Assembly: GCA_951640165.1 (NCBI GenBank)
Contig: OX621245.1
Span: 23,552,330 to 23,616,329 of the forward strand
DNA: 64,000 nucleotides
Direction: 5' to 3'
Source of the DNA: Pseudoips prasinana
Lineage: Eukaryota > Arthropoda > Insecta > Lepidoptera > Nolidae
The position numbers and the translations under genes are program-made. Within the stretch, counting starts at the first letter, position 1; every line of letters starts with the position of its first letter. This document shows, piece after piece, positions 20,156 through 30,507 of this stretch. Under the pieces are notes generated by a model. It was not told the DNA's origin. It ran no database searches and was given only the letters and a program-made list of their open reading frames with translations.

Positions 20156-21068
20156 CTAGCTGAGCCCCGCGGTTTTACCTGCGTTAATTTTTATAAATTA
20201 TCACAGCTCCTCTCCCGTAGTTGATAGCGTCATAATATGTAGCCTATATGTTGACCCGACCTCTTAGTAATATTCATGCAAAATTTGAAGTAAAACCATG
20301 CAGTACTTTTACAGTCTTATTTAAAAACGCTACTTAAATTTAAGCCAGCCGCTCAACCATGGTTTATCAAATTTTTCATTTAAATACACGATTTATCTTT
20401 GACCCGCGGTTCAGCCATGTCAAAATTTAAACCACGTCGGCCCGTGGTTTAAAGCTTGCTCAAATATGGCGGATTTTATTTGCATCAGCTGACGTTTTGT
20501 TTGACGTTTGTTTGTGAATGGAGGTTTTATTGAAGTTACTCACCGTTTTAATTTTTTAATAAATACCGAATGCCAGTTGGATTCTTATCACAAACTTGAA
20601 AATCCACCGAAGAAAATCAATAGTCCTTGAAAATGCACTGTTACGATCATAAATCTATCATTCCATGTCTGCCATAGAGCAAAAATCATAAAGTTATGAT
20701 ACATAATCCGATTTAGTCGATTAATTTTGGTCAAGCTCTATACCAGTCCCAGAAATGTTGACAGTGTAAAATAAAATGACTTTACTTAGTTAAGTAGCGT
20801 TTTTAAATAAAGAAATAGTTGAGCGGGGTTTAAGTGGTTGAGCAGGGTTTAGCTGAGACATGGTTAAGCGGCGGATCACGGAATTATTTTAAATAAGAGT
20901 GTTAGAGTTTAGCCCGGACATACATACAGACAAACAGACACACAGACAAAAATTCTAAAAAGTATGTTTTTGGCTTCGATGTCGTTTGTAGATCACGCCC
21001 CAAGTATCCTTTAAAAAAATATTCAATGTACAGTTTTGACTTTCCTACGATTTTATTGTATGTATAGA
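20156..21068 (-). mobile_element. Helitron split by a Harbinger-like MITE
   Basis: The minus-strand start TCTATACATACAATAAAATC and end GGCTCAGCTAG, with A and T flanks, match the copy at 6577-6897. Continuity breaks at 20312-20901, where a 590-bp MITE is inserted. Confidence 0.85.
20312..20901. mobile_element. PIF/Harbinger-like MITE (TTA duplication) inside a Helitron
   Basis: TTA occurs on both sides (20309-20311, 20902-20904). Ends CAGTCTTATTTAAAA and, on the opposite strand, CACTCTTATTTAAAA. A 21-bp inner inverted pair (TTATTTAAAAACGCTACTTA and its complement near 20789) gives a second hairpin. A 3-bp TWA duplication fits PIF/Harbinger. Non-coding. Confidence 0.82.
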
Positions 21069-21312
21069 TAACGGTCCTTCAGGATACATTTTGGCCTTGG
21101 CAGCTACCCAACTGCGCATTACATTAGTATATTTTTTATTTATAACGTTTACTGCTACCCTAAGACTTTCACTGCTTCACCAGACATTAGTATAGCACAA
21201 GTGAGCGCACAAACAAGCGTGCATTCTTTGCCCCTCATTCTTGTAATATGATTTTTGTTTCTAAGTCTTAAATTCTTGATATTTAATTACTGTTGTTTCA
21301 ATATTTTTTTTG
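21069..21312. other. No gene recognised
   Basis: Short spacer between the Helitron and the BEL element; ends with the TTTTG duplication at 21308-21312. Confidence 0.5.
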
Positions 21313-21504
21313 TGTTGAGTGCCCAAGCAGTTCAGGGGTGTTTGGGGTTTTAAATAAATAAAACACGCAAAACTGTACTGATGCTGGTATATTGTCAACA
21401 AAAATCCTTCGATAGCTATATAGTATTTTGTGAACAAAACCATTGCGACTTTTAACGAGCTAAACAGCGCCATCTTTTGACGCGGTGACGAACCGCAGTG
21501 AACA
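21313..21504 (-). repeat. 3' LTR of the BEL/Pao element
   Basis: 192 bp starting TGTTGAGTGCCC and ending CGCAGTGAACA; identical by eye to 26573-26764. Contains the AATAAATAAAA stretch. Confidence 0.93.
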
Positions 21505-21520
21505 TACCGCCCACCAAGGA
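21505..21520 (-). promoter_or_regulatory. Polypurine tract candidate
   Basis: The minus strand reads CCTTGGTGGGCGGTA directly before the 3' LTR, the expected plus-strand priming position. Confidence 0.6.
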
Positions 21521-21921
21521 CGTTACTGATGGAACGTCCTTCTTATATAATAAGGTACATCGCTCTATGGTACATTACACTGATCTTAGTTTGTACTGTA
21601 AATTTTTTGACAATAATATGAACTAAACTAAAACATAACTAAAACAATTTGTACTAATTACTGCCCTGCTTGCTCTAAACTAAGAACTACAATGAACTAC
21701 AAGGCAGAAATCATGGCTGAACTACTATGTGCTACAGTTTAAAACTAACAAAATTATGAACTAATTTAAAATTAAACATCTTATTCTAGGTTCTATGTCT
21801 ATAATAGTTGATTGTTGTATATAATTTTGTGTAAATAGACCTTAAAACGAAAAAACATGTAATAAAACTATGATTTATGCAACAACCAATACAAATAATA
21901 GCAAAAACATTTCTTAATCGA

Positions 21922-22149
21922 CTACAGGTAACATACATATTTTGGATGTTGGTCTTTTGATTGTTGTGGACTTAGTGCATAACGTGACGACACGAGTGAC
22001 ATTATATCATGCCCCGGGTGTTTTTCAACAATTTTACCCATCAACCAGCGACTTGAAGGCAAGTCGTCGTCTTTTATTAAAACAATGTCTCCAATTTTTG
22101 GCTCAGTCACATGTGATGACCATTTGTAACGGTTCATCAATGTGGACAA
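21922..22149 (-). pseudogene. BEL/Pao integrase C-terminal remnant
   Basis: Encodes 'MNRYKWSSHVTEPKIGDIVL' and 'IKDDDLPSSRWLMGKIVEKH' then PGHD, the conserved C-terminal domain after the integrase core in BEL/Pao elements (KW, GD-V-IKDD-LP, W-GKI, HPG-D). The catalytic integrase core upstream is not recognisable as an open frame. 22150-22870 holds stop-interrupted pol remnants, with frames I could not follow. Together with the truncated pol end at 23207 this shows the polyprotein is not continuous. Confidence 0.75.
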
Positions 22150-22929
22150 ATATTCGTCGGACCAACGTCTCTAAAATGACTGCATCATTCACTGGATAAC
22201 TTGCCAGCGTGATAAACAATTTAGGTTGGACTCTTCGTAATTATTGTCTGGCACATTCATCAAACCTTCGGCAGTACGCAACAATCCTAACCTATTTTCT
22301 ATTCTAAATCTGTCCTATAATGATTATTTGGCCTACTATAAATAATGTTCTGCGCTTTGAAAATTGATGGTCCCGCGAACCATAGTTCGTTTTCGTAGGG
22401 AACTAGGTAATATTTCTCTAGAGGCGCAATCCGCTGAATTGTTCTGCGTAGAGACGTGAAACCATTGTGACGCTATCATCATGGTCAAGATTTCAAACGT
22501 CCTGTTCTACTGGCGCAACTCTGGTTTAAGCAACCAGCACCTTTACTATGTTGTGGGCATCTACCATACGCAACTTAATTGCAGCTAAATACGCAGTCTC
22601 GAAGACGTCACTAAACCCGTGTAGCTCCAAATATTCGTTGGACTTTGTTCCGAGTCAACGAGGAATCTGGAGCTTGGTGAGTAGTAACAATCTTCACTAT
22701 ATGATCTCAATTCCTTAATAAGTTCTTTGGTAAGCCCCTCGTCCTAGCCAACACCTGCGAGCTATAATTTCTGGTTGAATACCTTCACTAGAATTACACT
22801 AGGTGCTAACCAACCGCATGGGTAAAAAATACGTGCTATTACAGAAATAATGGATCTTTTAGTTACAGGTGCTACGTCGTCGGCGGGGGGTTCACCGTGT
22901 ACTGGAAAGTATCATCGATGCGGTTCCAG

Positions 22930-23205
22930 GTAAGTCCAAGAACCTTTATTGTACTGTCAAGTTTTATTTCGAGTTCTTTTTCTTTGTGTTCTGTTTGCTT
23001 GTAGAACTTTACTGTTTGTTCTGTGTTCTGTATTATTTTTTCATTATTTGTGTTGTCCTTATTTATGTTGTCCTTGTTTGTGTTGTCCTTGTATGTATTG
23101 ATTTTGTCGTCTGTACTAATTTGATTTGTTTGTTCTATGTTTGTACTCTGTTTGTTCTATGTTTGTACTCTCTCTGTTCTGAATGATGTCTACTATGTCT
23201 TTATT
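22930..23205 (-). repeat. Low-complexity tract replacing part of pol
   Basis: Imperfect tandem 'TTGTCCTT' and 'TGTTCT' motifs (minus strand AAGGACAA, AGAACA). It lies exactly where reverse transcriptase should continue, just downstream of the gag-protease ORF stop. Confidence 0.7.
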
Positions 23206-23206
23206 A

Positions 23207-25624
23207 TTACTCTTTCATTTTTGTAGCTGGAATACCCCTTTTCCTAAAAGCTCTGTTATTTGGAAATATAATTCTAGGCCTTCTTATATCGTGTTGCCTT
23301 TTTAAAGTGGGCCTTATCATCAACGCGTCATTGAGTGATACACTATTGTCGTTCTTCTCTGAGGCGTTGAAGACAACTCGCACCTTTGTGGTAGTTTTGT
23401 CTTCCCTGACTACCGCATGTTGAGGTAAGTAGACAGCTATATTTCTATTTTTATCGCGCTTGTCAACTTCTCTTATGTGTCCTAGTTCTAAGACCTGTTT
23501 GTACTTGTTTTTAAAATCTGTATTTTTCTCTAATCTACACTCTAATGCTTTTAATCTTTTTTCAGTGATAGCACGGGAGTTACCGCCTTTGCAAGGAGGA
23601 TCTTCATCGCGGAAAGGTAATTGTACTATGTACCTGCCGTTGCTGTCTCTTCTTGTACTTTTGCTGTAGAACTCTTCACATCTATTTTCTTCGAGCGTAA
23701 GCATTTTCTTCACACTACTTTGCTCTTCTATCTCCCAGAACTTTTTTAACATGTCGTCTTCACTAAATTGTGCATGTAATACACTAATATTATTTAATTT
23801 TGTGTTTTGATCTGTGTCCTTGTTTACTACGCCTGATAGTACCCAGCCTAACGTAGTACTCTGAGCGATCAACGTGCCTGAAGGGTTTCTAAATATACCT
23901 TGTTTTATGATGCTGCTGTAAGCATCAGCGCCCAGTAACACATCAATCTTATTGGGAGTGTTGAACTCTGGATCGGCTAGCTGCAGAGTGTCAATACTTA
24001 GCCAATCTAAGGCAGTGTTAATCTTGCGTTCGGGTAAATAAGTTGTTATTTTATTTAGTACGTAAGCTTTAATTTTCAGTTTGAAATTTAGACTAATCCG
24101 AGACTGGATATTTAAATATACCATGTACCGTGCCATGGTTGAACTAGTACCGCCAAGACCTGAGATAACTCCTTGAATAGGGATCTTTTTCAGGCTGAGC
24201 AGCTGAACTACGGCCTCTGTTATGAAGCACGCCTGCGAGCCCTGATCGATCAGGGCTCGGACAGTCTGGAGTTCACCAGAATGTGACTCGGCTTTTACTA
24301 GCGCAGTGGCTAGTAAAACCTGTCTCGGTGCGGGAGTGTTACCTGTCGACAAAAACGAAGCAATCGGACTAGTATTAGTGGCACTAACACTGTCGATAGC
24401 CGATGATGTCGAAGGTTGGTCCCTTTTGATCGACTCCTGATCTAAATGCAGCATTGAATGGTGGCGCTTCTGGCACACCTTGCATCTGGTAGGCTTCCTG
24501 CACTCACTAACAACATGATTGCCACCAAGGCAGTTGAAGCAAATATTATTTTTTAATACGAACTCACGTCTGGCCTTGAGTGATTCCTTATTGAATTTCT
24601 TGCAGAAGCAAAGTTTGTGAAGGTCGGAGCAGAACTCGCACCGCATATTATTAGTCTTTGAAGAACTTGTTGCCAGCATGGCCTTTGGACTATGGAACTG
24701 ATGAACTGGTGCCTTTTTGGGTTCTAAGCACTCTAACGCGCGAAACCGATTCTCCAGGAATGTTTTGAACTGACTAAAAGTTGGTAAGTCATTGTTGGAG
24801 TCTTTGTTACAAACGCTAAGCTCCCATTGTTTTCGCGTCTCAACATCTAACTTAAAGGTAACAATGTGTATAATAATGACATCCCATGTACTCACGTTTA
24901 TGCTTAAGTTACTCAACGCATTAAGACAATCACATGTAGTGTCTAGCAATTCTTTCAAAGAAGTAGCAGATTCGACATGCATTCTCTTTTGACCGAACAA
25001 CCTTTTTAAAATGCAGTTGGTTAGGTATTTTTTATTGCTATACCTTTTGCCTAATAGATCCCAACATTGGACATAATTGGCGTCAGCTATAGGAGTGTGA
25101 CGTATTAATTGTTCTGCTTCGCCAGAAAGGTGACTTTTAAGATAATGAAGCTTTTGCACATTATCTAATGCCTGGTTATTATGTACTAATGAGGTAAAAA
25201 GATCATGGAATGTTGTCCATTCATCATATTTACCTGAGAATATCGGTATGGAAATTTTGGGAAATTTTACAAGTGAACTATTTAATTTACTAGTACTGGA
25301 TGAGGTACCGTCGGTTTTTTGCACCGACCCCGTGGCTAAACGAATATTATTCGAAATTGATTTCATCAAACATTTATAAGTTATGTAAGTGTCCTCTGTT
25401 GTATCGTAAATATCCTCTAATTTCTGCTCTGTATCCTCTGTCATAGTATGCGCATATAATTTGTACTTAGTTTCTTTAAATAAATTCCAATTTTGTTCTA
25501 ATAATTCTTGTCTTGTTTCTATGTATTCTAAGGTTAATCTATCTTTACCACATTTCTTAAAATTAGTTAAACCCTTTGATATTACATTTTGTTGATCTTT
25601 ATAAACTTTTAGTAATCCTTCCAT
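23207..25624 (-). CDS. BEL/Pao Gag-protease polyprotein with truncated RT
   Basis: 805 residues. Residues about 120-270 form the BEL-type capsid region (PKISIPIFSGKYDEW, YLKSHLSGEAEQLI). Residues 329-394 hold Cys-rich zinc binding, with a clear C-x2-C-x4-H-x4-C knuckle at 362-375 and CKVCQKRHH at 381. An aspartic protease follows at about 435-600, with LIDQGSQ at 458-464 as the active-site triad region (DQG rather than DSG/DTG). Near 690-770 RT begins (VYLPQHAVVRE, KVRVVFNASE, SLNDALM) but diverges into unrelated residues and stops, so the catalytic YVDD region is missing. Start: ATG at 25624 after a 0.95-kb leader. The product could assemble particles but not copy itself. Confidence 0.9.
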   Translation of the reverse strand: MEGLLKVYKDQQNVISKGLTNFKKCGKDRLTLEYIETRQELLEQNWNLFKETKYKLYAHTMTEDTEQKLEDIYDTTEDTYITYKCLMKSISNNIRLATGSVQKTDGTSSSTSKLNSSLVKFPKISIPIFSGKYDEWTTFHDLFTSLVHNNQALDNVQKLHYLKSHLSGEAEQLIRHTPIADANYVQCWDLLGKRYSNKKYLTNCILKRLFGQKRMHVESATSLKELLDTTCDCLNALSNLSINVSTWDVIIIHIVTFKLDVETRKQWELSVCNKDSNNDLPTFSQFKTFLENRFRALECLEPKKAPVHQFHSPKAMLATSSSKTNNMRCEFCSDLHKLCFCKKFNKESLKARREFVLKNNICFNCLGGNHVVSECRKPTRCKVCQKRHHSMLHLDQESIKRDQPSTSSAIDSVSATNTSPIASFLSTGNTPAPRQVLLATALVKAESHSGELQTVRALIDQGSQACFITEAVVQLLSLKKIPIQGVISGLGGTSSTMARYMVYLNIQSRISLNFKLKIKAYVLNKITTYLPERKINTALDWLSIDTLQLADPEFNTPNKIDVLLGADAYSSIIKQGIFRNPSGTLIAQSTTLGWVLSGVVNKDTDQNTKLNNISVLHAQFSEDDMLKKFWEIEEQSSVKKMLTLEENRCEEFYSKSTRRDSNGRYIVQLPFRDEDPPCKGGNSRAITEKRLKALECRLEKNTDFKNKYKQVLELGHIREVDKRDKNRNIAVYLPQHAVVREDKTTTKVRVVFNASEKNDNSVSLNDALMIRPTLKRQHDIRRPRIIFPNNRAFRKRGIPATKMKE

Positions 25625-26572
25625 TTTGAATGTAATTAATGATATAAACTAATAGCAATATTTTAATTTAAAATTGTTCTAAAACCAGAAGCAAATGTAT
25701 AAAAAAAATGTAAATAAAATTGAGTCTAAGTTTTTTATTTACAGTTTATTTGTATAAAATATGCTAAGTGTTCGAACTGGTTAAAATTTGTTAATTAATT
25801 TTGATCTTCAAAAACTATGTGTATATTTTTAAGTCTCAAATGCATTCAAATGTTATAAGTCAATGTAAACAAAAAAGTTAAAATTATTACAAGTCCCAAA
25901 ACACTGGTCGAAATTTTACAAGTGTTTGGCAACACACAAAACCTGGTGGAAATCGGACATAGATTCCTCGTTCCCCCGTTTTTTCTTAAATATTCTAAGT
26001 CCTTAACTAACATGCACACAAACTACAACTAAATTATTCTAAGTTTAAAAATGTTCTAAAATTTTATAAGTCCCAAAAGATACTGAATTTTCTAAGTCCG
26101 GTCTTCACGATTGTTCTAAGTTGAACTAATTACTACTCGGCACTTAAACTGTTGCTCTGATTACGGACAGGATAAAAAGGTAAACAAAATTAAATGTACT
26201 CACAAAATGCACTTCACACAAACACCATCTGTGGCCGCTTGTTGAACTCACTGTGTATGACGTCCCTGTGACGTAACGAAGCTGCGCCTGCATCACCGTG
26301 TCGTCCTTGTGAAGTGATGAACTGCGAGCAGCGCCCTCTGGTGACCACTCGTTGAACTAAAAGTGGCGCCGTCTGTCGCCGCTCCTTGTACTGCTCCGGG
26401 GATGCTGGCTCAGCTCTGGACCCAGTTTGGGTAAAGCTGTCGCCGCTTGCGCGGAGGATCGTGTACCTTGCTGTAGCGTTTCACTACAAGTACACGGGGG
26501 AAGCGCGGCCAGCGGTGGCTCCACACTTGAGTCAAAAATCCTGGTGCGTACTATCCGGGTCGTTAGGACCAA
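25625..26572 (-). other. BEL/Pao 5' leader
   Basis: Non-coding region between the 5' LTR and Gag. The AT-rich half contains recurrent TCTAAGT / TATAAGTC motifs (about 25828-26125); the LTR-proximal part (26200-26560) is GC-richer. Short opposing frames there are shadows. Confidence 0.6.
26555..26572 (-). promoter_or_regulatory. Primer-binding site candidate
   Basis: The minus strand reads TTGGTCCTAACGACCCGG right after the 5' LTR. The TGG start fits a tRNA 3' CCA; I could not identify the tRNA. Confidence 0.55.
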
Positions 26573-26764
26573 TGTTGAGTGCCCAAGCAGTTCAGGGGTG
26601 TTTGGGGTTTTAAATAAATAAAACACGCAAAACTGTACTGATGCTGGTATATTGTCAACAAAAATCCTTCGATAGCTATATAGTATTTTGTGAACAAAAC
26701 CATTGCGACTTTTAACGAGCTAAACAGCGCCATCTTTTGACGCGGTGACGAACCGCAGTGAACA
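26573..26764 (-). repeat. 5' LTR of the BEL/Pao element
   Basis: 192 bp, identical by eye to 21313-21504; followed by the TTTTG duplication. Confidence 0.93.
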
Positions 26765-26879
26765 TTTTGAGTTGTCTATTGTTTGTATGATTAAGTTCTG
26801 AACATAATTTTGACTTGTTAGATGTTAATGACGATTTAATTGTTTTGTTTAATTGGAAAATAATATTTATTTTAAATTG

Positions 26880-27050
26880 CTGACTGTTCACAATATATTA
26901 TATTTTATGCAACACCTACACATGTATGTATGTCTTATGACAAAATTTGCACACCTTGTGGTAGAACACAGTGCACATGTATTACTATGTTACCACCACC
27001 TATAACCTGTGTTATGCAAATAAACGATTTGATTTGATTTGATTTGATTA
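26880..27050 (+). repeat. LINE/SINE 3' end with pentanucleotide tail
   Basis: Ends AATAAACGATTT then (GATTT)n at 27026-27049, a common tail of lepidopteran retroposons. No coding sequence is left. Confidence 0.55.
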
Positions 27051-27071
27051 CTCTACTTTTGCTTTTGCTGT

Positions 27072-27300
27072 TTGGTGACGTTATAGAATATCATCATCCC
27101 ATCTCATCCCGTGGGGGACGTAGAAATTGTCCCGAGGGAATACTACAAGAAAACGAGCAGCAGCGTTTTTTTCTGTGAACTATGACCATCAAACTGTGAT
27201 CGCCAACCCATTTGTCAAGCTCGGGGATTATGGCATATCCCTCCATTCTTTGGGGAGGCTTGTGTCCAGCGGTGGACGTAATTTGTCCGAAATGATGACC
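27072..27300 (+). repeat. RTE-tailed SINE-like repeat
   Basis: Head 'ATAGAATATCATCATCCCAT' and middle 'AACTGTGATCGCCAACCC' are shared with 33005-33188, 40440-40650 and 57700-57915. The 3' end 'GGGGAGGCTTGTGTCCAGCG' + GTGGACGT copies the RTE LINE 3' end. Confidence 0.75.
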
Positions 27301-27314
27301 TTTGCTTACTTTAC

Positions 27315-27400
27315 TTTATCGTATGGGTAGTGGTTACCATAGTGTCCGAATTCAAGCCGCCCAGTAGACCTCTGATATGTCTTAACGACTGTTGTCTCCG
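27315..27400 (-). repeat. 5S-type SINE 3' fragment
   Basis: The minus strand reads '-GTCTACTGGGCGGCTTGAA-', matching the body of the 5S-like SINE at 30508-30690. Confidence 0.6.
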
Positions 27401-28246
27401 ATGCACGTAAACGCTCAGAAATTGAAGTACTTTACTGAACAGCCTTAATGAAAGGAAATTTGTCATGCTTAATGCCAGTCTACACTACCGTAACAAAAGA
27501 CTTTTACTGCACAGTAGATTGGCGATTATTGAATTCATTGAAATGGAATATTCCGGACATTCGCGAACGTTAAATAAAACTTGGCTAATCATAGACCATT
27601 GTGTGGCACAATATCTTACCAGTACGGAAATTTTAAAAGTAAATTGTTACATTCACAAATCTATCTTTGCTCAACTTCCCATTGCGAATATGAAGAAGCC
27701 ATCTACAACATTGGGATTGTGATCTTTCATAGCGAGCGTAATATTATATTGATGATGCTGATGGACATCAGCATCATGAATTTCCAGACGTATCCGTCGA
27801 CGGCGATACCCTTAGCTTGTGTTGGCCTGGGCCCTTGCATGTACGCGAGCATGACTAGCAATGCCAAACTTGGTTTTGAAAGACCTGTTCCACGAAGCAT
27901 AGTAAAGAGACCCACTTCAATCGCATGTGTAATTGTAGGAGGGCTTAGGCTGGGTTTTCCGGAACTGGCGTTTCGCATCAAAAGGTTCGAGACGGGCCTG
28001 ATCAAAGTTTTCTAAGATTGATTAGATAGCAGCTCGCCACTCTCTCCTCTGAGTACCAAGCCTCTCCCACGAAAAGCTGGATATGGTGGTAGCAGTCAGG
28101 TGGCGCTTCAGAGGTACTGTCCGCCCGGTCTGCGTTTACCTGACCTAAGCTGAGTAAAATATCTGTTTGGGTAGCCCATGCGCACAAATATGTTAAGTAG
28201 GTAGGTTAAGTAGGTTGCAACGAATATCTGGAGTTGGTAGTATATT
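27401..28246. other. No gene recognised; one GC-richer open block
   Basis: 27780-28015 is GC-richer and open on both strands (minus frame with 'GPRPTQAKGIAVDGYVWKF'). I recognise neither reading. A 12-bp-arm hairpin lies at 27752-27777. Confidence 0.4.
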
Positions 28247-28395
28247 TTTGACGGGCTTGTTGGTGTGGTTAGTAAATGCTTGCCTTTCACGCCGCAGTTC
28301 GTAGGTTCAATTTCCACCCAGAACAGATATTTCTGTCCATGAACATGTCGGTTTGTCCTGAGTCTGGGTGTAATTATCTATAAGACGAATAATAT
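28247..28395 (+). repeat. tRNA-derived SINE, family 2 (5' half)
   Basis: Head GACGGGCTTGTTGGTGTGGT, diverged B box AGGTTCAATTTCC, then 'TGTCCTGAGTCTGGGTGTAA'. Same as 37118-37241 and antisense 54337-54595. Confidence 0.78.
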
Positions 28396-28689
28396 TGACA
28401 AAAGAAGTATACCTGGCCTGTGTGGTTGGTTCAAGCATAAGAGGACCTCGTAGAAATTTCTCATTCTCCCGGAGATGTTCTCAAGAAAGGTCAGGTCACA
28501 AGTACCCTAAACCGGCGAGTGTGTGAAGCATATAATGTCAGTAAACGAGGCAAAATAGGTGTTCAAAAGACGTGTCCGTTGTCCCTGCCTCCCCCCGGGA
28601 AACAGGCGTAAGTCTATGTATGTACTGTTATGCATTCTCTAAGGTAAAGGAATCGAGCACTCAAGTATCTCATTTTCACTCATTTGACA

Positions 28690-28925
28690 GCAGTATGGTG
28701 CAGTCGTTGGACATGTTGCTTAGTGGTGTAAGTCGCCGCCTCGCCATCACCTCGGTGCGCTCGTGTTTCGAATTCGAACCCCGGACGAGACAGATATTTG
28801 TGTGATCCATATATTGTGGCTCTGCTGAGTCTGGCTGCAATTTGTGTCCGTGGCTTGCTTGTTTTAATGTCCGCCGTTATACGAAGATTTAAGTCCCTAG
28901 TGCAAACGTTGAGTTAAGAAAGATA
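28690..28925 (+). repeat. tRNA-derived SINE, family 4
   Basis: Head 'TAGTGGTGTAAGTCGCCGCC', B box AATTCGAACCCC, then 'ATATTTGTGTGATCC' and 'GTCTGGCTGCAATTTGTGTC' as in 5968-6135. Confidence 0.65.
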
Positions 28926-28929
28926 ATGG

Positions 28930-29140
28930 TTACGGTAGTCACCTGGCTACTGCTTTGACATCCACGTGTGTTTAGGGTTTAATCCCCACAAAAGAGAACT
29001 ATTTGTATGACTTGTCTGGGTGAGTTTTGTGTTCACTAATCGCATTTTCGTTAAGTTCCCTGCGAAAAGAAGATTTATAAATAAAGAGAGGATATTTTTT
29101 AAAAGAATAAAATCTACAAAAATATTCATTTAAACATGCT
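28930..29140 (+). repeat. tRNA-like SINE, decayed
   Basis: Head 'GGTAGTCACCTGGCTACTGC', degenerate B box AGGGTTTAATCCC, then 'AACTATTTGTATGAC'. Ends AAGATTTATAAATAAAG. Confidence 0.5.
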
Positions 29141-29447
29141 TGTCACTTAGATAAGGCCAAGATCTCAGAATACCAATCATACGGCCATGATCGCTAATCA
29201 TGGCCGGTCAGTGACTTACTGAAATTGTATTAATTAAAACATTCAAGCAACGCAATATTCATAATTTCATTATCATTTTAATAACATTTTCTACGTTGTC
29301 ATTGATAAGAATAAATTTGTGTTATTTTTATAAATTGTATGTACGTTATCTCTATGATAATAACTAGGTTCCGGCCGCGGATTCACCCGCGTAAATAAAT
29401 TTACCACCAAAAAGTTATTTATCACTGCAGAAAGCATTCATTACTGA

Positions 29448-30140
29448 ATGTTATTTTTAAATTATATTAACGACTTACCCTACTATGTAAGGGATAAACA
29501 TGAGATTGTTTTGTTTGCGGATGATACTTCATGGACGTTTAAAATAAATTATTATGACGAAGTAAATGACGCAATCTCTGAAGTTGTTCATTGGTTTAAT
29601 GCCAATAATCTTTTGCTAAATGAGAAGAAAACTAAAGTCAGCAAATTCTCTACACCTAATGTAAAACAGGTGGCTAACAATGTACAGCTTAATGGGTCTG
29701 GATTGACCCCTGTTGAGTCAACTGTGTTCTTGGGTATCACAATTGATTCAAAACTACAATGAGGCCCACAAATAGAAAAACTATCAGGAAAATTAAGTTC
29801 TGCTGCATATGCTGTTAAAACTATAAGACGGCTTACTGATGTGGATACAGCTAGAATGGTTTATTTCAGTTATTTTCATAGTATAATGTCCTATGGAATT
29901 CTTCTCTGGGGTAGCCCTGCGGACATTAACACCATATTTGCATTGCAAAAAAGAGCTGTAAGAGCCATATATAAACTTGGTCCGCGAGAATCTTTGAGAG
30001 AGAAGTTTAAAGAGATTAACATTCTGACTGTAGGATGACAGTATATATATGAGAATCGAATTTATATGCATAAATATAAAGACTCCTTCTGTAAAAGGAG
30101 TGATACTCATAATATAAATACTAGATATAAGCATAACGCA
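29448..30140 (+). pseudogene. CR1/jockey-like LINE reverse transcriptase fragment
   Basis: Begins at palm motif text 'LFLNYINDLPYYV' and includes catalytic 'FADDTS' (residues about 24-29). It continues 'WFNANNLLLNEKKTK' and 'FLGITIDSKLQ', then an in-frame TGA replaces the usual Trp at 29761-29763. The frame continues 'GPQIEKLSGKLSSAAYAV', 'RMVYFSYFHSIMSYGILLWG' and 'LQKRAVRAIYKLGPRESL' to another stop at 30037-30039 and peters out near 30140. Family: jockey/CR1 type with no RNase H. 5'-truncated and interrupted by stops, so inactive. Minus-strand frames over the same bases are shadows. Confidence 0.85.
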
Positions 30141-30177
30141 GTGAACGCAATGTTTATTTGCTTTCACTGGCATAACG

Positions 30178-30325
30178 TAATAAAATGATTTAATTCTTGT
30201 TGTGGTGCTGGATATCAAGATCATATACATTGAATTGAATTTCAGAATAGCAATCTACCCTACTCTTTAAAAAATACACTTCAAGTAATAAAATGATTTA
30301 ATTCTTGTTGTGGTGCTGGATGTCA
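30178..30325. repeat. Direct repeat of about 37 bp, 109 bp apart
   Basis: 'AATAAAATGATTTAATTCTT' + 'GTTGTGGTGCTGGAT' occurs near 30179 and again near 30288, with one substitution at the end. Confidence 0.8.
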
Positions 30326-30507
30326 GTAAGATCACCAGAGCTCATCATGGAGAGTAGAAGAGTAAACGCAGCTTGTGAGTTGCCGTGTAACAAACTTCAA
30401 ACGCTACGGCAACCACTTACCTTCAATCGGACCATATGCTTCATGGCCGACTTGAATTATAATTATTATGCTGTTACAAGATATATAAAAGGTCATAGCT
30501 AGATCTG

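Larger units (their letters stand above)
21313..26764 (-). mobile_element. BEL/Pao LTR retrotransposon, pol-deleted
   Basis: Two 192-bp LTRs (TGTTGAGTGCCC...CAGTGAACA) bracket 5.07 kb. The 5-bp target duplication TTTTG is at 21308-21312 and 26765-26769. Coding strand is minus, so 26573-26764 is the 5' LTR. Gag and protease are intact in one frame, but most of reverse transcriptase, RNase H and integrase is absent or decayed. By eye the LTRs are identical, implying recent insertion; the element therefore probably moved with enzymes supplied by a relative. Confidence 0.92.

Noticed and set aside
22869..23186. 105-codon plus-strand ORF rich in Cys, Phe, Val and Leu
   Set aside because: Artefact of TTGTCCTT/TGTTCT low-complexity DNA antisense to the BEL element.
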